Source of the DNA: JBFWWP01 sp050246115
GTDB lineage: Bacteria; Planctomycetota; UBA8108; UBA1146; JAJFFE01
Assembly: GCA_050246115.1 (NCBI GenBank)
Contig: JBFWWP010000010.1
Coordinates: 62,001 to 126,000, forward strand
DNA length: 64,000 nt
Direction: 5' to 3'
Part shown: positions 26,868 to 36,051 of the stretch, one piece after another
How positions within the stretch are numbered: position 1 is the stretch's first letter
Layout of the letters: each line of letters starts with the position of its first letter
The notes under the pieces: model-generated
The model's input: the letters and a program-made list of their open reading frames with translations, nothing else
What the model was told of the DNA's origin: nothing
The model's database searches: none
Program-made: the position numbers and the translations under genes

Positions 26868-28727
26868 TTGGGTGATTCGGAACCGACGCCCCACGACCTG
26901 GAGATTCGGCGCCTGACGTCGCTCGGGCACCGCTACTCGCTGGCGCGACTGGTGGGGTTCGGGTTGTTGGTGGCGGCGTTGTTCTCGACCTCGCGTTGGG
27001 GCGTGCTGGCGTGGGCGCTGGCCGCGGTGGTTTTCGGGGCGTTCTGTGCACTCGTCGTCGGGCACGAACGGACTCGGCGTGCGAGTGCCCGAATCCAGGG
27101 GCTGCGGACTCTTCACCGGGAGCGGGTCGCACGGGTGGCATCCCGGCGCGGGACCCGGGTCGCTCCAGCTGTAGTGCCGGGGAGTGCGCTCGGCGAGGGG
27201 GCACGCGTCTACGCCGCCGACGAGGGGGAGCAGCCGCTGGACCCGGGCGTCATCGACGACCTCGGGCTCGTGAGCGGACCGCGATCCCTCTTCGCGTTCC
27301 TCGATGTTTCGAACACCGTTTTCGGTGCGCGGCGCCTCCGCCGTCGTCTCACGCATCCACTGCTCGACGTCGGTGCCATTCGATCACGTCAGCAGTTCGT
27401 GGCCGAGTTGGCGAGTCGCACGGAGGTCCGTACCCGAGTCCTCGAGGCCCTGCTCCCGCTCCGCCGATTCGACTTCGACTCGGTCTACCCGCTCCTCGAT
27501 GCTCCCGGCGTCTTCGCTCAGCGCCGAGCCCTGCTGTGGACGGCGCAAGTCCTCGGCACGATCACGCCCTTGGCCTGGGCCACCACGCCGTTGCTGCCGC
27601 CGCTGATCCTGCTCGCGGCGCCGCTCTCCGCGTTGCAGATGGGCCTGATCGGTCGGCACTTGCGGGAGTCGAATCCCGCTCGGGATCGCGCCCTCTTGTT
27701 CCTTCCGCTGTTGAGCAGCCTGCGGCAGCTGGCGGACGAACTCGGTGGTCTCGCCCTCGAGTCGCGCGAAGCCCGCGAGCTCGTCGCCGTGCTCACGACG
27801 ACGGCGGCCGCGACGCGGCGCTTGCACCGCGTACTTCGTTGGCTGTCGCTGCGCTCCCTCGGCGTGTTCTTCGAGCTGTTCAACTTGGTCACGCTCTGGG
27901 AACTGCGTCTGCTCCCCATCATCGAGGCGGATCTCGAGCGCCACCGCGCGTCGCTCAATGCCGCCATGGGTGCTCTCGGCGAACTGGAGGCCACGCTGAG
28001 CCTCGCCCTGCCGATCGTCGAGCAGTCGGGGTTCTGTTGGCCCGAGCCGATCGGTGCCGACCAACCGTTCGTCGAGGCCGAGGCGCTGGGGCATCCGTTG
28101 CTCGAGTCGGATCGGGTCGTGACCAACGAGTTTCGGCTCGGACCCGATCCGCGGGTTCTCATCGTCACGGGGTCGAACATGGCAGGCAAGTCCACCTACC
28201 TGCGTGCGATCGGCACCAACCTCGTGCTCGCGGCGGCCGGCGCGCCGGTGTGCGCGGGACGCCTTCGCTGGACTCCGATCCCGGTCTACAGCGACGTGAA
28301 CATCCGGGACTCGCTGGACGACGGCAAGAGCTACTTCCAAGTCGAAGTCGAGCGCGTGCGCGACGTCCTCCGCGTGGCGGATCGCGGTCGCATGTTCATC
28401 GCGATCTTCGATGAGCTGTTTCGGGGCACGAATTCGGTCGAGCGTCTGGCGATCTCGCAGGCCATCGTGCGGCGCTTGCGCGACGCCGGCGGGTTGGCGA
28501 TCGTCGCTACTCACGATCTTCGGCTCACCGACTTGGCGACCGTGGACCACGAGCCTGGGATAGCCAACGTCCACTTCGCCGAACACCTGGATGGGGCGGA
28601 GATGTACTTCGACTACCGAGTCCAGCCCGGGCCGGCGCGGTCCCGCAACGCCATTCGTGTGCTCGAGGCGAGCGGGTTTCCGCCCGCGGTCGTCGCCGAG
28701 GCGGATCGCCGCGCGGGCCGCGGCTGA
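26868..28727 (+). CDS. Membrane-anchored MutS-like ATPase
   Basis: 619 residues; the start is uncertain, with a TTG at 26868 chosen because it lies five bases after the preceding stop. Two transmembrane helices near the N-terminus (about 25-60: LARLVGFGLLVAALF and WALAAVVFGAFCALVVG) are followed by a MutS core-like domain and the MutS ATPase: VTGSNMAGKSTYLRAIG (Walker A), SYFQVEVERV, AIFDELFRGTNSVER (Walker B) and IVATHDLRLTDLA. It lacks the mismatch-binding domain, so classical mismatch repair is unlikely. Such membrane MutS homologues occur in several phyla with unknown function. Confidence 0.82.
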   Translation: MGDSEPTPHDLEIRRLTSLGHRYSLARLVGFGLLVAALFSTSRWGVLAWALAAVVFGAFCALVVGHERTRRASARIQGLRTLHRERVARVASRRGTRVAPAVVPGSALGEGARVYAADEGEQPLDPGVIDDLGLVSGPRSLFAFLDVSNTVFGARRLRRRLTHPLLDVGAIRSRQQFVAELASRTEVRTRVLEALLPLRRFDFDSVYPLLDAPGVFAQRRALLWTAQVLGTITPLAWATTPLLPPLILLAAPLSALQMGLIGRHLRESNPARDRALLFLPLLSSLRQLADELGGLALESREARELVAVLTTTAAATRRLHRVLRWLSLRSLGVFFELFNLVTLWELRLLPIIEADLERHRASLNAAMGALGELEATLSLALPIVEQSGFCWPEPIGADQPFVEAEALGHPLLESDRVVTNEFRLGPDPRVLIVTGSNMAGKSTYLRAIGTNLVLAAAGAPVCAGRLRWTPIPVYSDVNIRDSLDDGKSYFQVEVERVRDVLRVADRGRMFIAIFDELFRGTNSVERLAISQAIVRRLRDAGGLAIVATHDLRLTDLATVDHEPGIANVHFAEHLDGAEMYFDYRVQPGPARSRNAIRVLEASGFPPAVVAEADRRAGRG

Positions 28728-28798
28728 GCGGGCCGGGCGATCGCTGCGTACCAGCAAGTGCCGGTGAAGGGCCCATACGGACTGCGCTTGCTCTCGGC

Positions 28799-29908
28799 CT
28801 ACTCTTCGGAAGAGGTCGTGAACAGCTCACCTTGCGTGAGGGTTCCCTTGGCGACGGGACGCCGAAAGGTGGTCGCCTCGAGCTGTTCGCGGTCGTGGGC
28901 ATGCCCCTCGTCGAGGATGTCGTAACCGAGCCGCCGCGCCGTCACCGCGAACAAGCGGTCGACGGCCTGCCACCGCGGCCCTTGTCCCACCATGCGCCGC
29001 CCGAATCCGTGCCCCCCCAGTCGTTCGCCACCGCGGGTACCGATCAGATTGGCGAGCACGCGATCGGCGCGAGCCGGGAACTGCGCGCGCAGTCGTTCTT
29101 CGAACACCGTGCGCACCGTCGTTGGCAGTCGTAGCAAGTTGCGGAACGTGCGGGTGGCGCCGGCTTCACGGGCCCGCGTCAGGATCTCGGGGACTTGGTC
29201 ATCGTTGAGGCCCGGAATGATGGGCGCGACCGCGACTCCGACCACGATCCCGGCGTCTGCGAGCGCTCGGATCGTCGCGAAACGCGCCGCCGGTGCGGCC
29301 ACGGAAGGTTCGAGCGCGCGGGCCAAGGTCGCGTCGGCGAACGCGGTACTGACGAACACCGAGAGACGAGCGTCACGCGCGAGTTCGACGAGCAGGTCGA
29401 GATCGCGACGGATCAGTGGCCCCTTGGTGATGATCCCCACCGGGTTGCGATAGTCGCGGCAGACTTCGAGGAGTCTACGCGTCAATTGGTAGCTGGCCTC
29501 GAGCGGCTGATAGCAGTCCGTCACGCCCGAGAACACGATGAGCTCACCGCGCCAGGTGCGCGCGGCGAACGCACGAGCGAGTAGCTCCGGGGCGTTGATC
29601 TTGGCGACGATCACACGCTCGAAGTCGGTCCCGGCGCCAAGGTCGAGGTACTCGTGGGTGGGGCGTGCGTAGCAGTAGGCGCAGGCGTGGAAGCAGCCGC
29701 GATAGGGGTTCACGCTGTAGCGGAAGCCGAGGTCGGGACTCTCGTTCTCGCTCAGGATCGAGCGTGCTTCCTCCTCCATCACCCGCGGCTCGCACGGCGG
29801 CGGGTCGCCGAGCCACTCGACGGCTTGCGTTCGCCAGGGATTGGGTGGGTTCGAGACGACGCGTAGGGTCAAACGCACGACCTCCTCGCTGCTCGATGGC
29901 GGCTCCAA
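28799..29908 (-). CDS. Radical SAM protein, PA0069/SplB-like
   Basis: 369 residues from a TTG at 29908; a GTG at 29878 is an alternative start. The radical SAM iron-sulfur motif is SVNPYRGCFHACAYCYARP (CxxxCxxC), typical of the PA0069 group related to spore photoproduct lyase. Further conserved blocks are ELIVFSGVTDCYQPLE and PVGIITKGPLI, followed by AGIVVGVAVAPIIPGLNDD. The molecular substrate is unknown for the group. It is convergent with the MutS-like gene and 30 bases downstream of the M50 protease gene. Confidence 0.88.
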   Translation of the reverse strand: MEPPSSSEEVVRLTLRVVSNPPNPWRTQAVEWLGDPPPCEPRVMEEEARSILSENESPDLGFRYSVNPYRGCFHACAYCYARPTHEYLDLGAGTDFERVIVAKINAPELLARAFAARTWRGELIVFSGVTDCYQPLEASYQLTRRLLEVCRDYRNPVGIITKGPLIRRDLDLLVELARDARLSVFVSTAFADATLARALEPSVAAPAARFATIRALADAGIVVGVAVAPIIPGLNDDQVPEILTRAREAGATRTFRNLLRLPTTVRTVFEERLRAQFPARADRVLANLIGTRGGERLGGHGFGRRMVGQGPRWQAVDRLFAVTARRLGYDILDEGHAHDREQLEATTFRRPVAKGTLTQGELFTTSSEE

Positions 29909-29938
29909 CCGAAATCCCGGCTCGGGACACGGCCGGGA

Positions 29939-30751
29939 CTACGGCCGGCGCCGGATCTCACCGTTCGGCCACACCTCGAGCACCACCTTCGAGTTGCCCG
30001 CAGGACGGTCGGCGCGTGGGGGGACGGGCTCGTGGCTGCCGTGGGTGCCGCCCATGCGTTGCTGAGCCGCCAGCCACCGCCGGAGTTGATCCCCGATCGG
30101 ATCGGGCGGCGCCGTCACACGACGGAGTTCGGCGCCCGCGGCGAAGTAGACGAAGACGGCGATCAGGACCAGCATGATTCGGCCTTCGACGAGGCCGAAC
30201 GCACCCAAACCGAAGGCCGTGATCTGGCCGACGGTCGCGGCGATTCGCGTGGCCCGGACGTACGGCAACTTGAGCGCCAGCAGCGCTCGCAGGATACGCC
30301 CGCCGTCCATGGGGAAACCCGGCAGGAGATTGAAGATCCCGAGAACGAGGTTCATGACCACGAGCCACGAGAAGAACACGTTGGCCCACAACCCGTTGGC
30401 TACGAAGAAGATTGCCGCGAGCACGAAATTGACCGCGGGCCCGGCGATGGTAATGAGCAACTCGTGCCAGGGATTGCGGGGCATTGCGGTCAGGGCGGCG
30501 ACACCGCCAATGGGGGTGAGCGTGATGCTCTGGACCGGGAAACCCAACGCCAGGGCCGCAACGCTGTGGCCCAACTCGTGCAGCAGCACGCAAGCGAACA
30601 TCGAGACCATCAGGCCGACCGCGATCGCGAAGTAGGCAAACCCGGCGTCCCCGGTCATGCTGAAAGCGAGGAGCGGCAGGCAGATCAGCAGGGTCCCGTG
30701 GACCCGCACGGGAATCCCGAATGCGCGAAACAGCGGATAGGATCGAAGCAC
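29939..30751 (-). CDS. Site-2 protease family (M50) membrane metalloprotease
   Basis: 270 residues from a GTG at 30751, with TTGGAGG upstream. Zinc-binding HELGH lies in the membrane segment CVLLHELGHSVAALALG, and the third ligand in NLLPGFPMDGGRILRALL, both diagnostic of the M50B group. Five or six transmembrane helices are predicted, and a short cytoplasmic C-terminus (PPDPIGDQLRRWLAAQQRM) follows. It probably cleaves membrane-bound regulators within the bilayer. No anti-sigma gene accompanies it. Confidence 0.9.
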   Translation of the reverse strand: MLRSYPLFRAFGIPVRVHGTLLICLPLLAFSMTGDAGFAYFAIAVGLMVSMFACVLLHELGHSVAALALGFPVQSITLTPIGGVAALTAMPRNPWHELLITIAGPAVNFVLAAIFFVANGLWANVFFSWLVVMNLVLGIFNLLPGFPMDGGRILRALLALKLPYVRATRIAATVGQITAFGLGAFGLVEGRIMLVLIAVFVYFAAGAELRRVTAPPDPIGDQLRRWLAAQQRMGGTHGSHEPVPPRADRPAGNSKVVLEVWPNGEIRRRP

Positions 30752-30930
30752 GTTGGACCTCCAATGAGGGGTCGACCGCGAAACCGGTCGCTCCGTCCTC
30801 GGCTCCGAGTTTAGCAAGTTGCGGGCCACTACCCAACCCGCCCTGTCGCGAGGCTCCCCGCCCGCGGCGACTCCGTTTGGGGCGAATCGGTGGGAAGGGC
30901 GGGTGCCGAATTGGCAGGTGCCCAGCGCCG

Positions 30931-31743
30931 TCACGACCTCGGGGCTTGGGCGCCGTCGAGCCCGGCGAGTTCGCGTCGCGCCGAGTGCGCGGTGGTGTCG
31001 AGGCCGAGTGGGGTGATCGTGGTGTAACCGGCGTAGTGTGCCGTCGAATCGACGTCGGCCTCGGGTTCGAGAGCACCACGTCCGCCGGCGAGCCACATTC
31101 CGGGACCGTGGGTCTCGTCGAAGCGCTCTTCGAAGCAGTCGGCAAACGGTGATGAACTTTGTCTCGTGACCCGAATTCCGTGGCACTGCTCGGGCGCCAC
31201 CTCCGGGAAGTTCACGTTGTAGAGGATCGAGTTCGGGTTGCCGGCGCACGCACGGTCTCCATCTCGCGAGTCCGCGGCGATCGGGTGCAGCTGGTCGAGC
31301 AGCCATGCCGCCTGCCCACTGTAGTCATCCAGGTGCGCGCGCGCGCGTACGCCGAGCGAGAACGCGACGCTCGGCAATCGATGGAGTGCGCCCTCGCGGG
31401 CTCCGGCGAGCGTCCCCGAGTAGAACGCCGAGACGCCCGTGTTCTCGCCCAGGTTCATCCCCGAGACCACGAGGTCTGGGCGTTTGGGGAGCAAGCGCGT
31501 GAGGGCCAGCTTGATGCAATCGGCGGGCGTCCCGTTCACCCAGTAGCCGGTGAGCCCCAAACGGTCGGGGAGCCGGTCGTAGCGCAGCGGGCGCACGATC
31601 GTAATGGCGTGACCGACGCCACTCATGTGGGTGTCGGGCGCCACCACGATGACGTCGTTACGAACACTCAAGGCACGGTGCAGAGCCAGAATGCCCGGCG
31701 CCCAGTAGCCATCGTCGTTGGTGAGTAGAATCGTGCGGCGCAT
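30931..31743 (-). CDS. surE: 5'/3'-nucleotidase SurE
   Basis: 270 residues from the ATG at 31743. The acidic metal site starts the protein (RRTILLTNDDGYWAPGI), followed by VVAPDTHMSGVGHAIT, YWVNGTPADCIKLAL and VVSGMNLGENTG, the SurE signature set. It hydrolyses nucleoside monophosphates in the cytoplasm. Its length is close to the family norm of 250-270. It lies between the protease gene and valS, all on the minus strand. Confidence 0.93.
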   Translation of the reverse strand: MRRTILLTNDDGYWAPGILALHRALSVRNDVIVVAPDTHMSGVGHAITIVRPLRYDRLPDRLGLTGYWVNGTPADCIKLALTRLLPKRPDLVVSGMNLGENTGVSAFYSGTLAGAREGALHRLPSVAFSLGVRARAHLDDYSGQAAWLLDQLHPIAADSRDGDRACAGNPNSILYNVNFPEVAPEQCHGIRVTRQSSSPFADCFEERFDETHGPGMWLAGGRGALEPEADVDSTAHYAGYTTITPLGLDTTAHSARRELAGLDGAQAPRS

Positions 31744-31880
31744 CGACTGTCGTTCCGTTCGTTGGGGCCATTCGTTCGGGTTCGACCCGCGTTGTTCACG
31801 AGCGTGCGGGCAGCCGCGCCCGTGCTCGGTCACCCGCGTGCCTTCGGCGGGGTGGCGGTAGCGTGATCGTCAGTGGGTGT

Positions 31881-34800
31881 TCACGGTTTCGACCCGTCGA
31901 GGGCGCGGAGGTTGCTCGCCACCGCCGCGAGCTCGGTTTCCATTTCGGCCAACCGCTCGCGCTCTCGCGCTACGACTTCGGTCGACGCGTGCTGCAGGAA
32001 CTTCTCGTTGGCGAGCTTGTTGCGCGCGGAGGCGCAGCCCTTCTCGAGCTGGGCCTGCTGCTTCTGCAGGCGCGCGATCTCTTGCACGAGATCGACCACG
32101 CCGGGCACGAAGATCTCGACGTCGCGCACGATGGCGGTCGCGGCGTCAGCCGAGCGCTCGACATTGGCCGCGAGCTCCAGTTCCTCCAAGCTCACGATGT
32201 GTCGGAGCAGCGGTGCGAGCCCGCTTAGCGTCGTGGCGCTGGCGCCGGTGGCGCGAATGCGCACCCGGATCGCCTCGCGCGGCGGAACGCCGTACTTGGC
32301 GCGGATGTCGCGCACGGCGCGTACCGTCTCCTGCAGGAACTCGATGCGCGCTTCGAGTCCCGAGTCCTCCCATTGCGGCTCGCGCTCGGGCCAACCGGCA
32401 TGGACGAGCAACCCGGTGGTGCTCGCGAGTTCGCGCTCGATTCCACGGATCGGCACGCGCTCGTTGAGGCGCGCCCAAAGGTCCTCGGTGATGAACGGTA
32501 CGAACGGGTGCAGTAGGCGCAGGACCCGGTCGAGCGCGACGGCGAGAACCTGACCCGCGCGTGGGGCCTGACTCGCGTCGTGCATGCGCGGCTTGATCAG
32601 TTCGAGGTACCAGTCGCAGAGGTCGGTCCAGAAGAAGTCGCGTACCGCCGCTATGGCCGCTGACGGATTGTATCGTTCCAGGTGCTCGCGCACGGCAGCG
32701 CAGGCCCGCGAGGAGCGCGACAGGATCCACCGATCCTCGTCCGGCAGGGAGGAGAGCGGTAGCGGCTGGAAGTCCACGCGTTCGAGGTTGAGCAAGGCGA
32801 AACGTGCGGCGTTCCAGAGCTTGTTGCAGAAGTTGCGTCCGACGTCGAAACGATCGCTGATGAGTTTGGCGGCTGGCACTCCGTCCATGGTGCCGAGTAC
32901 GTCGAATTCCTTGCCTGACTCGGGACACAGGTAGGTGAAGATCGAGCGGCCGCGTTTCGCCGTGGCGAGGTCGATCGCGTTGCCGGTGAACGGCGACACC
33001 GCCTGCACCGGGATGCGGATGTCTTGGCTGCCGGTCTGCATTTCGCACAGCACGTAGCGCATGGCGTCGGTGCCGTAGCGCTCGATGATGTCGACCGGGT
33101 CGATGCCGTTGCCCTTGGACTTGCTCATCTTCTCGCCCTTGCCATCGAGGATGTTGGCATGGATGAAGCAGTCCGTGAACGGCAGGTCGCCGAGGTTGTA
33201 GAGACCCATGATCACCATGCGCGCCACCCACAGCGTGATGATGTCGCGCCCGGTGACGAGGCAAGAGCCCGGGTAGTAGTAGTCGAGACAGCTTGGGGCG
33301 CCGGCGACGGATGCCAGTGCGGCTTGACCGGGGTCGACCTGCGCGGTCGCGGGGTCGGGCCAACCGAGTGTGCTGTGCGGCCAGAGTCCGCTCGAGAACC
33401 ACGTGTCGAGCACGTCGGGGTCGCGGCGCAGTCCTGCCGCCACGAGTGCGTTCTCGAAACGCTGCTCGGCGTCCGTCGAGCGCAGGCACACCAGCAAGTC
33501 ACCGCCGGCGTCGTGCGCCGCCGCCGGGTAGCTCGCGGTCACCGCGTGCGAGCTGCCATCCGCGGCGACGAAGGCTGCGCACAGCTCAGGGTCGTCGAGA
33601 TGTTTGCGCACGACGGCCAAGGCGGTAGCGAGTTCGCCTCCAGCGAGTGCACCGACCCAGATCGGGATCTGATGTCCCCACCACAACTGGCGACTGATGC
33701 ACCAGTCTCGCTTCTCGGCGAGCCAGTGCAGATAGGTGTTGCCGTAGCGCTCCGGGTCGGGATGGAACGTGAGCTTGCGACCCGACGGCGAGCGCCACGT
33801 CCCTTGCACGGCGTCCATTGCCACTTGGGCGAATCCGCGCGCACGGAACTCCCTGGAGGTGCCGCGGCCGAAGGTGACTCCGCCGTCGACGTCGCCCATG
33901 CGGACGAACCACTGCTTCGAGAGGTAGGGTTCGACTGGAGTCTTCGAACGATCCGAGTGGCCCACTTCGATCTCGCGATCCTCGACGGCCTCGAGCAGTC
34001 CCAGGGTCTCGAGGTCCGCGACGACACGCTTGCGGGCATCGAATCGATCCAAGCCCTGGTAGGCGCCGGCGTTCGCGTTCAGCGTGCCGTCGGGTTGAAG
34101 GATGTTGATCGCTTCGAACTCGTCGCGGTGGCGGCTCCAAACGTCGTAGTCGTTGGGGTCGTGCGCTGGGGTGATCTTCACGCAGCCGCTGCCCAACTCC
34201 GGTTTCGCCCACTCATCGCAGATCAGCGGCAGCGCGCGTTCCAAGAGCGGCAGCCGCACGCGACGCCCGGCGCGCGCCATGTCGCGCAGCTGGATCAATC
34301 GAGGCAGGTGCGTGAGGCGCCGTCCTTCGAGCCGCGCCACCTCGGTCTCCAGGTGACTGCGCTCTTTGTCACTGGCTTGCGCGAGCTTCTCGCGGGCCGC
34401 GGCGAGCGCGCGCGCGAGCGCGGCGGCGGGGTCCGGGTGACACGCCACCGCGGTGTCGCCGAGCATGGTTTCCGGGCGGGTGGTGGCAACCACGACGAAC
34501 TCGGGCTCACCCGGTTGCGGGTCGATCACCGGATAGCGGAGGTGCCAGAAGTGGCCCTGCACTTGCGCGTACTCGATCTCGTCATCGGCGACGGCCGTTT
34601 GCAAGTGGCAGTCCCAGTTCACCAGCCGGTTGCCGCGGTAGATGAGGCCGTCCTCGAACATGCGGTAGAACGTGTGTCGGACCGCGCGCGCGCACACCGC
34701 GTCCATGGTGAAGCGCTGCCGCTCCCAATCGCACGAGCAGCCCATGGCTTGCTGTTGGGTCACGATGCGGCGCTGAAACTGGTCCTTCCAGTCCCAGATC

Positions 34801-35150
34801 CGCTGGACCAGCGCTTCGCGACCGATGTCGTGACGAGTCTTTCCCTCGAGTTCGAACAGCCGCTTCTCGACGACCGCTTGGGTCGCGATGCCGGCGTGAT
34901 CGGTGCCGGCCATCCACAGCGTGTTCTCACCGAGCATGCGGTGCCACCGGATGAGCAGGTCCTGCATCACGTTATCCATGGCGTGCCCCATGTGGAGTGC
35001 GCCGGTGACATTGGGGAGCGGCATCATGACGACGTAGCGATCGGTCCGGGCATCGGGAGTCGCGTGGAAAGCGTGGTTCCCGAGCCACGTCTCGGTGACG
35101 CGCACCTCGGTGGCCTTGGGCTCGTACTGTTTGGGGATCTCGTCGGCCAT
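31881..35150 (-). CDS. valS: Valyl-tRNA synthetase
   Basis: 1089 residues from the ATG at 35150, longer than the usual 880-950. It charges tRNA-Val with valine. The class I motifs are PLPNVTGALHMGHAMDN (HIGH) and GEKMSKSKGNGIDPVDI (KMSKS), with WVARMVIMGLYNLGDLPF between them, and the editing domain carries VVATTRPETMLGDTAVACHP. A helical insertion rich in Ala, Glu and Arg (REKLAQASDKERSHLETEVA region) follows this point and accounts for part of the extra length. A coiled-coil arm (LVQEIARLQKQQAQLEKGC) ends the protein. A second insertion lies near DGSSHAVTASYPAAAHDAGG. Confidence 0.96.
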   Translation of the reverse strand: MADEIPKQYEPKATEVRVTETWLGNHAFHATPDARTDRYVVMMPLPNVTGALHMGHAMDNVMQDLLIRWHRMLGENTLWMAGTDHAGIATQAVVEKRLFELEGKTRHDIGREALVQRIWDWKDQFQRRIVTQQQAMGCSCDWERQRFTMDAVCARAVRHTFYRMFEDGLIYRGNRLVNWDCHLQTAVADDEIEYAQVQGHFWHLRYPVIDPQPGEPEFVVVATTRPETMLGDTAVACHPDPAAALARALAAAREKLAQASDKERSHLETEVARLEGRRLTHLPRLIQLRDMARAGRRVRLPLLERALPLICDEWAKPELGSGCVKITPAHDPNDYDVWSRHRDEFEAINILQPDGTLNANAGAYQGLDRFDARKRVVADLETLGLLEAVEDREIEVGHSDRSKTPVEPYLSKQWFVRMGDVDGGVTFGRGTSREFRARGFAQVAMDAVQGTWRSPSGRKLTFHPDPERYGNTYLHWLAEKRDWCISRQLWWGHQIPIWVGALAGGELATALAVVRKHLDDPELCAAFVAADGSSHAVTASYPAAAHDAGGDLLVCLRSTDAEQRFENALVAAGLRRDPDVLDTWFSSGLWPHSTLGWPDPATAQVDPGQAALASVAGAPSCLDYYYPGSCLVTGRDIITLWVARMVIMGLYNLGDLPFTDCFIHANILDGKGEKMSKSKGNGIDPVDIIERYGTDAMRYVLCEMQTGSQDIRIPVQAVSPFTGNAIDLATAKRGRSIFTYLCPESGKEFDVLGTMDGVPAAKLISDRFDVGRNFCNKLWNAARFALLNLERVDFQPLPLSSLPDEDRWILSRSSRACAAVREHLERYNPSAAIAAVRDFFWTDLCDWYLELIKPRMHDASQAPRAGQVLAVALDRVLRLLHPFVPFITEDLWARLNERVPIRGIERELASTTGLLVHAGWPEREPQWEDSGLEARIEFLQETVRAVRDIRAKYGVPPREAIRVRIRATGASATTLSGLAPLLRHIVSLEELELAANVERSADAATAIVRDVEIFVPGVVDLVQEIARLQKQQAQLEKGCASARNKLANEKFLQHASTEVVARERERLAEMETELAAVASNLRALDGSKP

Positions 35151-35348
35151 GGAACGGTTCCTCACTCAACTCACAACGGGGTGGCCGCGGTCTTGCGCTC
35201 CCGCACACTGGGGGGAGGAACTCGCCGCCGCGCCGCCAGGACGACCCTGGGGGCCGAGAGACCGGACGCTGCCGCTGCCGAACGGCGGCGTCAGGTGTCT
35301 CGCCGTCACCTCGCGCGACCCCGCCCCAGTCTTCCGCGGAAACGCGTG

Positions 35349-35378
35349 AACTTAGCTTTTGCGCGAGTCGCAAGTCAA
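35349..35378 (-). promoter_or_regulatory. Candidate promoter of valS
   Basis: On the minus strand TTGACT (35378-35373, five of six consensus bases) is followed after 18 bases by TAAGTT (35354-35349). It lies about 200 bases upstream of the valS ATG. The -10 is weak. Confidence 0.35.
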
Positions 35379-35582
35379 GGTTCGGCCGCGCCCACCTACC
35401 AGGGCGCGCGGGAGCGGGTCGGTGGGGTATGGGCCCCTGATCTGCGTCACGATGGTGGGTCGATCGCCCAGCCCACCGACGAACGCTCCTGCTCCCCTTT
35501 CTTCTCCGCCGCCCTCCGCACCAACGCGGCGCATACTCGGAGCCCGCCTCCTTCCGCACATCCCGGCGCGCCCTGGAAGCGG

Positions 35583-35655
35583 GGACAGCTTGTCCGCATC
35601 CGCCTCGCGCCAAGGAGCCTCCCGCAGAGCACCCGGGCCCCAATGCCTCCCACCA
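35583..35655 (+). repeat. REP-like palindromic repeat, copy B
   Basis: GGACAGCTTGTCCGCATCCG followed by CCTCGCGCCAAGGAGCC and, after a variable stretch, CCAATGCCTCCCACC matches copies A, C and D in order. The preceding bases (GGCGCGCCCTGGAAGCG) also match copy A, so similarity starts about 80-100 bases further left. Confidence 0.75.
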
Positions 35656-36051
35656 ACGTGAGCTCGGGCAAGCCGCGCCACTTCACCGACAAACGCTCGC
35701 TTTCAGCGCTGCTTTCTCGGACGGGGCTCTCCCGCCGAGAGTCCCGTCGTGACGCGAGGCTGTACGTTACCCAATGCGGACATTGGAGGTTCCCCCGTAG
35801 GGGCTTGACCTCGGTCCGGGGGCGCCGCTTCCGGTTGCGATTGGCGCAACGACGAGTTAAGTTCCCGGATTCTGCCGGGTGTCGCGCCCCAGCAGTGGAA
35901 CCCTCGCTCTGACGCAACCGCCCACCGGAGAGGCGAGCAGCGGTAGCGATCCAGCGGCGGGGCACGTCACGATCCCTCCGGGTGAGGCAACTTCGTTGGT
36001 TCGCGTCGGCGCGGAACTCCGCGACGATCCCTCAGAGTCCAAGGAGCATTC

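Larger units (their letters stand above)
35151..36051. other. Long divergent intergenic region
   Basis: 901 bases between valS and the M16 peptidase gene. It holds the candidate valS promoter (35349-35378) and REP-like copy B (35583-35655). Positions 35500-35720 are C/T-rich. Short frames here show no domain and no coding pattern, so I see no gene. The right 200 bases should carry the promoter of the peptidase pair, but I could not place it. Confidence 0.5.

Noticed and set aside
33024..35912. A 962-codon plus-strand open frame
   Set aside because: It is antisense to valS, which shows HIGH and KMSKS motifs, and runs into the REP-bearing intergenic region.
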